From positions 107,610 to 171,609 of the forward strand of contig JAMQGV010000049.1 of NCBI GenBank assembly GCA_025994075.1: a stretch of DNA of 64,000 nt, given 5' to 3'. The position numbers were made by a program, and so were the translations under genes. This stretch comes from Vicinamibacteria bacterium. Its GTDB lineage: Bacteria; Acidobacteriota; Vicinamibacteria; Fen-336. Shown one piece after another: positions 10,389-17,727 of the stretch (position 1 is the first letter of the stretch; every line of letters starts with the position of its first letter). The notes beneath the pieces were generated by a model that saw nothing but the letters and a program-made list of their open reading frames with translations, ran no database searches and had not been told where the DNA came from.

Positions 10389-11564
10389 ATGGCGCGAGTG
10401 GTGGTGGTCGGCGGCGGTTACGCGGGGCTGATGGCGGCTTTTCGGGCCGCGCGGGAGAAGCGTGCGGAAGTGACGCTGGTCGACCCCAAGCCCGTGTTCG
10501 TGCAGCGCATCCGTCTGCACGAACGGCTGGCGGGCGGCCGGCCCGAGACGATTCCCTACCCGCGGCTGCTGGCCCGGGCCGGCGTGCGGTTCGTGCAGGG
10601 TCGCGCCGACGAAGTCGACATCGCACGTGAGGAGGTGGGCGTGGGTGGCGAGCGCCTCGGCTACGACCACCTCGTGCTCGCGCTCGGCAGCCGCACCGCG
10701 CCGGCCGTGCCCGGAGTGACCGGTCACGCGCTCACGCTCGACCTGGCGGAAGGCGACGCCGATCCGCTGACCGAGGCCGCGCGACGCTGGCCCGCCCTGG
10801 CGGCGCGGGGCGCCCGGGTGCTGGTCGTGGGGGGCGGATCGTCCGGGCTGGAGACGGCCAGCGAGCTGGCCGAGCGCTGGCCCGGGCTGCGGGTGACGCT
10901 GCTGACCCGCGCGCCGCTCGGCGAAGGCGGCTACCGGCCGGGAGCCGTCCGCTACCTGCGCCGCCGGTTCGAGGAACTCGGCGTCGCGGTCGAGTCGGGC
11001 GCGACGGTGCGGGCGCTGGAGGCGGCCCACGCGGTCCTGGCGGACGGCTCACGCCGCGCCTTCGACGTCGCGATCTGGGCCGGCGGGATGCAGCCCTCGC
11101 CGTTGCCGCGCCAGTGGGGCCTGCCGACCGATCGCGAGGGCCGGGTTGTCGTCGCGCCCACGCTGCAGGTGGCCGGCCACCCCGGCCTGTGGGTCGCGGG
11201 CGACGCCGCGGCCGCGCCGGCTCCTGGCGGCGTCGCGCGCCTGTCCTGCCAGGCCGCGCTGCCGATGGGCGCCCACGTCGGCGACCAGCTCGCCCGCCTC
11301 GCCCGCGGCGCCTCGCCACGCCCGTTCCGCTTCGGCTTCACGCTCTCCTGCGTCAGCCTCGGCCGTCGTGCCGGGCTCGCGCACCTGCTGAACGCCGACG
11401 ACTCGCCGGCCGCGACATACTTCACCGGCCGGTGGGGCGCGTTCGTCAAGGAGGCGGTGTGCCGGATGACTACGACCGTGCTGAAGCTGGAGGCGCGCGG
11501 CGTGCGCGCGTACCACTGGAAGCCGGCCATGCCCGCGGCCCCGGCGCTGGCGGAGGCGGCGTGA
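10389..11564 (+). CDS. FAD/NAD(P)-dependent oxidoreductase (NDH-2/AIF-like)
   Basis: A 391-aa flavoprotein of the pyridine nucleotide-disulfide oxidoreductase superfamily. It has an N-terminal FAD-binding Rossmann motif (VVVVGGGYAGLMAA), a second dinucleotide motif (VLVVGGGSSGLETASELA, residues ~140-157) for NAD(P)H and the C-terminal FAD contact VAGDAAAAP. No redox-active CxxC is seen, so it is of the NDH-2/AIF type, probably passing electrons from NAD(P)H to a quinone or small acceptor. AGGAGG lies at 10375-10380, just upstream. Its stop overlaps the sigma factor GTG (GTGA). ECF41 sigma genes are characteristically next to such oxidoreductases. Confidence 0.88.
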   Translation: MARVVVVGGGYAGLMAAFRAAREKRAEVTLVDPKPVFVQRIRLHERLAGGRPETIPYPRLLARAGVRFVQGRADEVDIAREEVGVGGERLGYDHLVLALGSRTAPAVPGVTGHALTLDLAEGDADPLTEAARRWPALAARGARVLVVGGGSSGLETASELAERWPGLRVTLLTRAPLGEGGYRPGAVRYLRRRFEELGVAVESGATVRALEAAHAVLADGSRRAFDVAIWAGGMQPSPLPRQWGLPTDREGRVVVAPTLQVAGHPGLWVAGDAAAAPAPGGVARLSCQAALPMGAHVGDQLARLARGASPRPFRFGFTLSCVSLGRRAGLAHLLNADDSPAATYFTGRWGAFVKEAVCRMTTTVLKLEARGVRAYHWKPAMPAAPALAEAA

Positions 11565-12427
11565 GTGAGGCGCTCCGCGCGTTCGAGGCGCAGCGATCGC
11601 GCCTGCAGCGGATCGCCTACCGCATGCTCGGCACCCGGCGCGACGCGGAAGACGTGGTCCAGGAGGCGTGGCTGCGCTTCTCGCGCGTCGACCTGTCGGA
11701 GGTGCGTGAGCCCGAGGCGTTCCTCGTGCGCACGGTGACCCGCCTGGCGATCGACGCGCTGCGTGCGGCGAAGGTGCGACGCGTGGACTACGTGGGTCCC
11801 TGGTTGCCGGAGCCGGTGGTCGGCCCGGCGGCGCCGGCACCGGACGAGGTGCTCGCCCTCGGCGAAGAGCTCTCGCTCGCGTTCCTGCTGCTGCTCGAGC
11901 GCCTCACGCCCCACGAGCGCGCCGTGTTCCTCCTCCGCCAGGGCTTCGACCTCGCCTTCGCCGAGATCGCCGAGGTGGTGGGGAAGAGCGAGGCGGCCTG
12001 CCGCCAGCTCGATCGCCGCGCCCGCCTCAAGCTGAAGGGAGCGCCGCCGACGGAGGCGGCCGGGGACGAAGCCCACGCGCGGCTGCTGGCGTCGTTCCTC
12101 GCCGCCGCCCGCGACGGCGACCTCGCGGGCCTGACCCGGCTGCTGGCCGCGGACGCGGTCGCGCAGAACGACGGCGGCGGCGTGGTGACGGCCGCGCTAC
12201 GCCCGATCGTCGGCGCCGACAAGGTCGCGCGGATGATGATCGGCCTCGCCCGCCGCGACCCGGGCACGACGCTCGAGTGGCGCAGCGTCAACGGCCGCCC
12301 CGGCGTGCTCTTCACCCTCGGCGGCCGGCCGTTCGCCGTGCTCGCGATCGACGTGGAGGCCGAGCGGATCCGGCGCGTGTTCCTGCTGGTGAACCCGGAG
12401 AAGCTGGAGCGAGTGGCGACGGCCTGA
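11561..12427 (+). CDS. ECF41-family RNA polymerase sigma factor (SigJ-like) with SnoaL-like C-terminal domain
   Basis: A 288-aa protein starting at GTG, overlapping the oxidoreductase stop by 4 bp. Sigma-70 region 2 (IAYRMLGTRRDAEDVVQEAW) and region 4 (LTPHERAVFLLRQGFDLAFAEIAEVVGKS) are followed by a C-terminal SnoaL-like extension. The diagnostic ECF41 motifs are present: WLPEP in the linker between regions 2 and 4, DGGG in the extension, and NPEKL (NPDKL variant) near the end. In this family the extension replaces a separate anti-sigma factor. The likely targets are its own operon (see 10339-10365) and possibly few others. Confidence 0.92.
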   Translation: MSEALRAFEAQRSRLQRIAYRMLGTRRDAEDVVQEAWLRFSRVDLSEVREPEAFLVRTVTRLAIDALRAAKVRRVDYVGPWLPEPVVGPAAPAPDEVLALGEELSLAFLLLLERLTPHERAVFLLRQGFDLAFAEIAEVVGKSEAACRQLDRRARLKLKGAPPTEAAGDEAHARLLASFLAAARDGDLAGLTRLLAADAVAQNDGGGVVTAALRPIVGADKVARMMIGLARRDPGTTLEWRSVNGRPGVLFTLGGRPFAVLAIDVEAERIRRVFLLVNPEKLERVATA

Positions 12428-12429
12428 GT

Positions 12430-13041
12430 TCAGCCGAGCAGGGTGAGGACGCGGGCGACCACCGCCTCGAGTGCGACGCGGTTCTCGGCGCCGTGCGGCA
12501 CGATGATGTCCGCGTAGCGCTTGGAGGGCTCGACGAACTCGAGGTGCATCAGCCGCACCGAGTCGAGGTACTGGCGCTCGACCGACTCGAAGCTGCGGCC
12601 GCGCTCCTTCAGGTCGCGGCGCAGCCGGCGCAGGATGCGCACGTCGGCGTCGGCGTCGATGAACAGCTTGATGTCCATCAGCCGCCGCAGCTCGGGCTCG
12701 GCCAGCGCCAGGATGCCCTCGAGCAGGATCACGGGTCGGGGCAGCAGCGCGTCGGGCAGCACCCGCCGCGAGTAGCTCGCGTGGTCGTAGGCGAGGCAGG
12801 GCACCGGGCGCCCCGCCTTGAGGTCCATCAGGTCCTGGACCAGCAGCGGCGTGTCGAAGGCGTCGGGGTGGTCGTAGTTGATCGCCGCCCGCGCCTCGGC
12901 GCTGAGCTCGCGGCCGTCCTTGTAGTAGGAGTCCTGGGCGATCGTCGCGCAGCGGTCGGGGCCGATGCGCTCCGCGAGTCCCGTCGCGAACGACGTCTTG
13001 CCCGAGCCAGTGCCCCCCGCGATGCCGACCACGATCGCCAT
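12430..13041 (-). CDS. udk: Uridine kinase
   Basis: A 203-aa P-loop kinase: Walker A GIAGGTGSGKTS, the substrate-site region AQDSYYKD, NYDHPDAFD, and YDHASYSR with the ILLEGILAL strand. These are the hallmarks of uridine/cytidine kinase (UMP and CMP from the nucleosides and ATP) in pyrimidine salvage. Its stop is 2 bp from the sigma factor stop (convergent), and its start is 35 bp from ftsX on the opposite strand. It is thus part of the block separating ftsE from ftsX. Confidence 0.95.
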   Translation of the reverse strand: MAIVVGIAGGTGSGKTSFATGLAERIGPDRCATIAQDSYYKDGRELSAEARAAINYDHPDAFDTPLLVQDLMDLKAGRPVPCLAYDHASYSRRVLPDALLPRPVILLEGILALAEPELRRLMDIKLFIDADADVRILRRLRRDLKERGRSFESVERQYLDSVRLMHLEFVEPSKRYADIIVPHGAENRVALEAVVARVLTLLG

Positions 13042-13050
13042 GGCGCGCGC

Positions 13051-13058
13051 ATTATAAT
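13051..13058. promoter_or_regulatory. Symmetrical -10 element (ATTATAAT) between udk and ftsX
   Basis: ATTATAAT is its own reverse complement and offers a consensus TATAAT to both strands within the 35-bp divergent gap. On the minus strand the hexamer ends 9 nt before the udk ATG; on the plus strand it ends 18 nt before the ftsX ATG. No clear -35 was found on either side. It would give near-leaderless transcripts, in keeping with the absence of a Shine-Dalgarno sequence at either gene. Confidence 0.5.
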
Positions 13059-13076
13059 CACGCCTTCTTGCGACAC

Positions 13077-13970
13077 ATGGCGTGGTCCCGGGCGCTCGTC
13101 TACTTCCTGGAGGAGGCGCTCGTCAGCCTCTGGCGCAGCCGCCTGATCCACGCCCTCTCGATCGCCACCATCGCGGTCAGCCTGTTCGTGCTGGGCGCGT
13201 TCCTGACCCTCGCCAGCAACCTCGACGGCGTGATCGACCGCTGGACCCGGCAGATCCAGGTGACGTTCTACCTGCAGGACACGGCGCCCGACGAGGTGGT
13301 CCGCTCGCTGGAGGCGCGGCTGCGCGCCGAAGGCGGCGTGGCGGAGGTCGAGCGAGTCACCCGCGAGCAGGCGCTCGAGCGCTTCCGCGCGCTCTTCCGC
13401 GACCTGGCGACGCTGCCCGAGGACCTGCGCGAGAACCCCTTCCCGGCCTCGCTCGAGGTGACGCTCTCGCCCGGCGCGGATGCCCGCGGCCAGGCCCTGC
13501 GCCTCGCCGAGCGCTACCGCGAGGCCCCGGGCGTCGAGGACGTGCTGTTCGACCTGCTGTGGATCGAGCGGCTCTCGACGGCGGTGCGCCTCGTGCGCGG
13601 GGTCGGCGCGCTGCTCGGAGGCGTGCTGGTGCTGGCCGGGGTGTTCACCATCTCCAACGTGATCCGGCTGACCGTCTACGCGCGCCAGGACGAGCTCGAC
13701 ATCATGCGACTCGTCGGCGCGACCCGCGCCTACATCCGCGGGCCGTTCCTGGTCGAGGGCCTGCTGCAGGGCCTGCTCGGTGGCCTCGTCTCGCTGGCGC
13801 TGCTGGGCCTCGCGTTCCGCTTCGTCACTCGCGAGTCGGAGGCGATCGCCGGCCTGCTCGGCCGGCCCCTGGCGTTCCTGCCGTTCGAGGCCGCCGTGGC
13901 CCTGGTCCTCGGCGGAGCGACGCTCGGCCTCGTCGGCAGCCTGGTTTCCCTGGGACGCTCCCGGCTCTAG
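13077..13970 (+). CDS. ftsX: Cell-division permease FtsX
   Basis: A 297-aa FtsX: cytoplasmic N-terminus (SLWRSRLIHALSIATIAVSL), TM1, a periplasmic domain of ~130 residues (VTFYLQDTAP ... PASLEVTL), then three helices including LLGGVLVLAGVFTISNVIRL with the conserved YARQDELDIMRLVGATRAYI segment, and a final helix. This is the standard four-TM architecture. ATG 13077 is preferred over an upstream TTG at 13068; neither has a good ribosome-binding site. It should work with FtsE although the two genes are separated by 2.75 kb carrying three unrelated genes. Confidence 0.93.
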   Translation: MAWSRALVYFLEEALVSLWRSRLIHALSIATIAVSLFVLGAFLTLASNLDGVIDRWTRQIQVTFYLQDTAPDEVVRSLEARLRAEGGVAEVERVTREQALERFRALFRDLATLPEDLRENPFPASLEVTLSPGADARGQALRLAERYREAPGVEDVLFDLLWIERLSTAVRLVRGVGALLGGVLVLAGVFTISNVIRLTVYARQDELDIMRLVGATRAYIRGPFLVEGLLQGLLGGLVSLALLGLAFRFVTRESEAIAGLLGRPLAFLPFEAAVALVLGGATLGLVGSLVSLGRSRL

Positions 13971-14001
13971 CTCGTTGCTGCAGCCGCGCCCCGCCTGGCC
14001 T

Positions 14002-14637
14002 CTAGTTGCCGTCCAGCTTGCAGATCCCGGCCGGGCTCGGGTGGATCACCCCCCAGGCCGACTCCTCGATCACGCAGACGCCGCAGCTCCCGCTCGCCGA
14101 GCAGGCCCGGTACTTCCCGGGCGCCGTGATGTCGATCATGTACTGCGTGATCTCCTTCAGCACGCAGGCCGCCCCCTCCGAGGGCAACCCCAGTCCGCCG
14201 CAGCGCACGTTCTGGTCGTTGACCACCTGGTACCAGTTCGGTCCCGGACGCCCGCTGTCGGAGACGCCCGACAGGTAGTGGTCGCAGGCCTCGCGCTGGG
14301 GGTCGGTCTCGAGCCGGGTGTTGCAGAACGTCCCACCGAGCCCGACGGCCGCGCAGTAGGCCGCGTTGCGGACCTGCGGGCTGGCATTGAGGATCTTCCG
14401 GTTGCGGGACGGCTCGAGCTGGACCTTGATCCGGTAGCCGTAGATGTCGGCGGGGTTGGGCAGCGGCGTGCCGCACGCCGCTGCGTAGGGGTTCGGCGTC
14501 GGCGTGGGAGTTGGCGTCGCTGTCGGCGTGGGGGTCGCTCCACCCGTGGGCGGCCCCGGGGCCACGGGGCTGTCGCCCCCGCCGCAGCCTGCGAGCAGCG
14601 CAAGGCCGAAGCCGGCCGAAACCAGAGTCCGTCTCAT
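14002..14637 (-). CDS. Cys-rich lipoprotein with Thr-Pro linker, unknown
   Basis: ATG 14637 gives a 211-aa lipoprotein: signal RRTLVSAGFGLALLAGC (lipobox Cys18), then a Gly/Pro-rich spacer with alternating Thr-Pro (encoded by an imperfect DNA repeat at about 14490-14545), then a globular domain of ~150 residues holding ten cysteines (for example GGTFCNT, REACDHY, VRCGG, SCGVCVIEE). The even number suggests five disulfides in an extracytoplasmic, surface-tethered domain. GGAGGA lies just upstream of the ATG. I recognise no family. It lies downstream of the XRE-cupin gene on the same strand. Confidence 0.75.
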   Translation of the reverse strand: MRRTLVSAGFGLALLAGCGGGDSPVAPGPPTGGATPTPTATPTPTPTPNPYAAACGTPLPNPADIYGYRIKVQLEPSRNRKILNASPQVRNAAYCAAVGLGGTFCNTRLETDPQREACDHYLSGVSDSGRPGPNWYQVVNDQNVRCGGLGLPSEGAACVLKEITQYMIDITAPGKYRACSASGSCGVCVIEESAWGVIHPSPAGICKLDGN

Positions 14638-14673
14638 CGATCCTCCTTCGTCACCAGGTGGATTCTGGGCCCT

Positions 14674-14699
14674 GCCCCGTGCGGCTTGGCGCACGGGGC
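14674..14699 (-). terminator. Hairpin between XRE regulator and lipoprotein genes
   Basis: A perfect 10-bp stem (14674-14683 with 14690-14699) and a 6-nt loop. It sits 45 bp beyond the regulator stop and 37 bp before the lipoprotein start. A second GC stem (around 14718-14742) lies beside it. There is no T tract in the direction of transcription, so it may be a weak terminator or an mRNA stability element. Confidence 0.4.
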
Positions 14700-14743
14700 G
14701 TTCAGCGGCAGCGATCAGCGGGGCGCGGGAGCGCCGCCCCGGA

Positions 14744-15301
14744 TCAGGTGACCGCCACGAGCAGCACCCTGACCCGTGCGTGCGACTCGTTGAGCCACAG
14801 GCGGTTCTCGCCGCGCAGGATGGTGACCGAGTCGCCCGGCCCGAGGTCGAACGAGTCCGGTCCCAGCCGCAGGCGGACCTGGCCCTCGACCACGAGCGCG
14901 AATTCCTCGCGCGGCTGGGCCGTCGGGTGCTTGCCGCTGCGTCCGCCCGGCTCCAGGGTGATCATCAGGGGCTCCAGCAGGCGCCCGCGGACCATCGGGC
15001 TGAGCGCCTCGATCGTCGCGCTCGACCACTGGCTGAGCAGCTCCGTGCGCTCCGTCGCGCGCACGACCACGCCGCCTTCGGCCGAGCCGAGGGCGGCGAA
15101 GAACTCGCCCAGGGTGACGCCCAGGGTGCTGGCGATCCGTTCCATCGAGTCGATCGAGGGCGAAACCTGGCCGTTCTCGAGCTGCGAGATGAAGCTCGGG
15201 GAGAACCCGGTGACCGCGGCGAAGGCGCGCAGGCTCTGGCCGCGCTGCTCCCGCAGTCGGCGGACCAGGTCCCCGATCGCCTGCTGCTTGAGCCGTGCCA
15301 T
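14744..15301 (-). CDS. XRE-family transcriptional regulator with cupin domain
   Basis: A 185-aa protein. The N-terminal HTH_3 (residues ~8-62: IGDLVRRLREQRGQSLRAFA, then GFSPSFISQLENGQVSPSI) is the canonical lambda-Cro/C1-type helix-turn-helix. The C-terminal cupin_2 (residues ~105-180) shows PGGRSGKHP, EEFALVVEGQVRL and LGPGDSVTI. Regulators of this PuuR-like architecture bind DNA and sense a small molecule in the cupin pocket. The ligand and target are unknown; the flanking glycosyltransferase and lipoprotein genes are candidate targets. Divergent from the gene at 15390. Confidence 0.9.
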   Translation of the reverse strand: MARLKQQAIGDLVRRLREQRGQSLRAFAAVTGFSPSFISQLENGQVSPSIDSMERIASTLGVTLGEFFAALGSAEGGVVVRATERTELLSQWSSATIEALSPMVRGRLLEPLMITLEPGGRSGKHPTAQPREEFALVVEGQVRLRLGPDSFDLGPGDSVTILRGENRLWLNESHARVRVLLVAVT

Positions 15302-15389
15302 GGGCCCGATGCTAGCAGGGCGCCGCGCCGTTCACTGACGTCGGACAGCGCGTCCACCAAGGCGCACGACGGGCGAGCCAGTCTGAAGT

Positions 15390-16841
15390 GTGGTCCGGAG
15401 TCCCTGGCGCGATCGTGCAGCACGGGCGGCCCGTCTCGGCGCCGTCGTCATCGGGGCGGAAGGACTGTGGCGGCTCGCGTCCGCGGGCGCGGCCTACCTG
15501 CGCTCGCCCTACTCTGCCGACTACGGGGAAGGCACCGTGCTGGTCCTCGCCAGGCTGCTGGCCGAGGGCCGCTACTTCGGTACCGTCGACGCCTACCCGA
15601 TGGTGCACGCGATCTACCCGCCGCTGTTCCCGGCCCTCGTCCACGCGGGCTTCGCCGCGCTGGGCGAGCCCGTGTTGTGGCTGCCGCGCCTGTTGTCGCT
15701 GCTGGCGACCCTCGCCGTCGTGCTGCTGCTGGCGGGCCTGCTGCGCGAGGAGGGGCACGGCCGCCTCGATGCCGCGTTGTGGGGGACGGCCTTCGTGCTG
15801 CCGTGGTTCGTGCAGACCTGGGCGCCGCGCGGCCGTGTGGACTTGCAGGCGCTGGCCTTCACGCTGGCCGGCCTGGCGCTGCACCGGGCGGCCACCCGCG
15901 AGCGCCGCCACGGGCGGCTCGTGGGTGCATGGCTCTTCTTCGCATTCGCCTTCTTCACCCGCCACAGCGCCGTGCTCGCGCCCTGCGCCGTGCTGCTGGA
16001 CGGCCTGCTCGATCCCACCCGCCGGCGGCGGGTGCCGGGCGAGGCCTGCCTCGGGCTGGCCCTGATCGGCGGGCCGTTGCTGGTGCTCCACCTCGCAACC
16101 GGCGGCGCGTCCAGCCGCCACCTGTTCGTCTACACGGTCGACGTCCACTACGAGTGGGGCCGCGCGCTGTCTTCGCTCGGCCAGTTCGCCTCCGTCGCCG
16201 GGGGGGTGGCTGTCCTGGCGCTGGCCGTCGTCGCATGCCGGGGGCCGCACGCCGTCTTCCGCCAGGGGCGGGCGCTGGTCCTCTACGGCGCGATGGCAAT
16301 GGGATCGTTCGCCGCCATCGCCAAGTCCGGGGCCGCCCAGAACTACATGATCGAGCCGTGGCTGGGCCTGTTGCTGATCGCGTCGGTCTGCTGGCGCACG
16401 CTGGACCGACCCGGGCTGTTTCCGGGCCTGCTGCTGCTCGTCGCCCTGGCTGCGGCCTCCTTCGCCGGCCGGGACCTGGAGCGATTGCCGCGTCCCATCC
16501 GGGCGCCGCACAACGCCTGGGAATCCGCCGAGCTGGACCGCCTGATCCGGGACGCGCGAGGGCCGGTGCTCTCGGAGAACCTCGCGGCCCTGGTGCTCGC
16601 GCGGCGCCAGGTCTGGGTCGACCCGGTCAACCTCCCCCACATGGAGCGCCGCGGCCACGCCGACCTGTCGTCGTTGCGGACCGACTGCCGCGCGCGCCGC
16701 TTCGCGCTGGTCGTCGACGAGTACCGGCTGCGGGCGATCCCGGGCTTGCGCGAGTGCATGATCGAGCACTACGAGCCCGTGCGCGACCTGGGCCGTTACC
16801 GCGTCTCGCGCCCCCGGCCACGGGTTCCGGCGCCGGAGTGA
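15390..16841 (+). CDS. GT39-like integral membrane glycosyltransferase
   Basis: A 483-aa multi-pass protein (about ten helices) starting at GTG. SADYGEGTVLVLARLLAEGR near residue 40 corresponds to the first extracytoplasmic loop, where the acidic residues of GT-C (PMT/ArnT) enzymes sit, and YPPLFPALVHAGF is the usual P-P-L-x-P motif. The C-terminal ~90 residues form a soluble region (GPVLSENLAALVLARRQVW). GT-C enzymes transfer sugars from polyprenyl-phosphate donors outside the membrane. The acceptor is unknown. It is divergent from the XRE-cupin gene and convergent with the phosphodiesterase-like gene. Confidence 0.8.
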   Translation: MVRSPWRDRAARAARLGAVVIGAEGLWRLASAGAAYLRSPYSADYGEGTVLVLARLLAEGRYFGTVDAYPMVHAIYPPLFPALVHAGFAALGEPVLWLPRLLSLLATLAVVLLLAGLLREEGHGRLDAALWGTAFVLPWFVQTWAPRGRVDLQALAFTLAGLALHRAATRERRHGRLVGAWLFFAFAFFTRHSAVLAPCAVLLDGLLDPTRRRRVPGEACLGLALIGGPLLVLHLATGGASSRHLFVYTVDVHYEWGRALSSLGQFASVAGGVAVLALAVVACRGPHAVFRQGRALVLYGAMAMGSFAAIAKSGAAQNYMIEPWLGLLLIASVCWRTLDRPGLFPGLLLLVALAAASFAGRDLERLPRPIRAPHNAWESAELDRLIRDARGPVLSENLAALVLARRQVWVDPVNLPHMERRGHADLSSLRTDCRARRFALVVDEYRLRAIPGLRECMIEHYEPVRDLGRYRVSRPRPRVPAPE

Positions 16842-16853
16842 ATCCGCGTCCTG

Positions 16854-17615
16854 CTACAGCTCGTAGGTGCGGCCCTGCTCCAGCAGCACGAGTCGCGGGT
16901 CGGACAGCGCCTGCACCTGCTCGGTGAGCACGGGGATGAAGCGCGGCTTGAAGCCGTAGAGGAAGATCGGCACGTCGCGCTTGATCTTCTTCACCTCCTC
17001 GCCCAGGGTCTGCGGCGAGAGGTGGCCCGAGATGTCGGCGATCCGCTGCAACTCGTTGGGGAACGAGCACTCGGTGATGATCGCCTTCAGGTTCTGGGTG
17101 TCGTTGACGATCTCCCAGAAGCGGTGGGTGGGGCCGGTGTCGGCCGAGAACGCGAGCGCGGACTGGCCGTCGTCGACGATGAAGCCCGCGGTCGGCACCA
17201 GGTGCGAGACCCGGATCGCGCGTGCCGTCAGCCCGGCGACGTAGAAGGGCTGCTCGTCGTGCACCTCGAGCAGCCGCAGCACCGGGTTCTTGTCGTTGGG
17301 CAGGCAGGTGAAGTCGGGCCAGGTCGAGTTGTTGAACAGGTGGTTCTGCAGCGCGTCCACGACCTCGGGCAGGGCGTGGATGCGCAGGCAGAAGCCCGGC
17401 ACGGCGAAGTTGTTGTCGACGATGAAGGGCAGGCTGCAGGTGTGGTCGAGGTGGGCGTGCGAGATCAGGATGTCGCGCACCTTCTCCTGCTCCGGCAGGC
17501 TGAGCGCGCCGGTGACCCACCCGCCGTCGAGGCCGAGCACGTCGTTGACCAGGAACGCCGTCATCCCGATCGTCTGGACGTTGCCGCCGTAGCAGCCGAG
17601 GACCTTGAACTTCAT
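16854..17615 (-). CDS. Metallo-beta-lactamase-fold hydrolase, class II cyclic-nucleotide phosphodiesterase-like
   Basis: A 253-aa protein. SHAHLDHTCSLPFIV (residues ~52-66) is the metal-binding HxHxDH motif in the form seen in class II cAMP phosphodiesterases. Further likely ligands are in VSHLVPTAGF, FSADTGPTH and ITECSFPN. The N-terminus KFKVLGCYGG is the first beta strand. Class II enzymes hydrolyse 3',5'-cyclic nucleotides; substrate specificity here is inferred only from the motif. It ends 12 bp from the convergent GT39-like gene. A TTGACA-type promoter lies upstream. Confidence 0.82.
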   Translation of the reverse strand: MKFKVLGCYGGNVQTIGMTAFLVNDVLGLDGGWVTGALSLPEQEKVRDILISHAHLDHTCSLPFIVDNNFAVPGFCLRIHALPEVVDALQNHLFNNSTWPDFTCLPNDKNPVLRLLEVHDEQPFYVAGLTARAIRVSHLVPTAGFIVDDGQSALAFSADTGPTHRFWEIVNDTQNLKAIITECSFPNELQRIADISGHLSPQTLGEEVKKIKRDVPIFLYGFKPRFIPVLTEQVQALSDPRLVLLEQGRTYEL

Positions 17616-17673
17616 CGTTGAAGCGCTGCCTTCGGCTCCAAGTGATTCAGGGCGTTGATTTTGGAGGAAAGCG

Positions 17674-17704
17674 CGTGCGAGGAACGTAACACGCTCCTCG
17701 CACG
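17674..17704 (-). terminator. Hairpin downstream of the OPT transporter gene
   Basis: A perfect 10-bp stem (17674-17683 with 17695-17704) and an 11-nt loop, starting 24 bp beyond the OPT stop. It is followed on the minus strand by CGCTTTCC, a weak U tract. It overlaps the -10 region of the predicted promoter of the next gene, so read-through and initiation may interfere. Confidence 0.55.
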
Positions 17705-17712
17705 GCTGTCAA
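17683..17712 (-). promoter_or_regulatory. Predicted sigma-70 promoter of the phosphodiesterase-like gene
   Basis: On the minus strand, TTGACA (17712-17707) is followed after 18 bp by TACGTT (17688-17683). The transcript would start near 17676, giving a leader of about 60 nt to the ATG at 17615. The TAxxTT/TAxGxT -10 recurs in other predicted promoters of the window. Confidence 0.5.
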
Positions 17713-17727
17713 ACCCAAATCCCGCCG

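Noticed and set aside
17616..17682. Small gene between the phosphodiesterase-like and OPT genes
   Set aside because: Only short frames without ribosome-binding sites; the stretch is explained by a terminator and a promoter leader.
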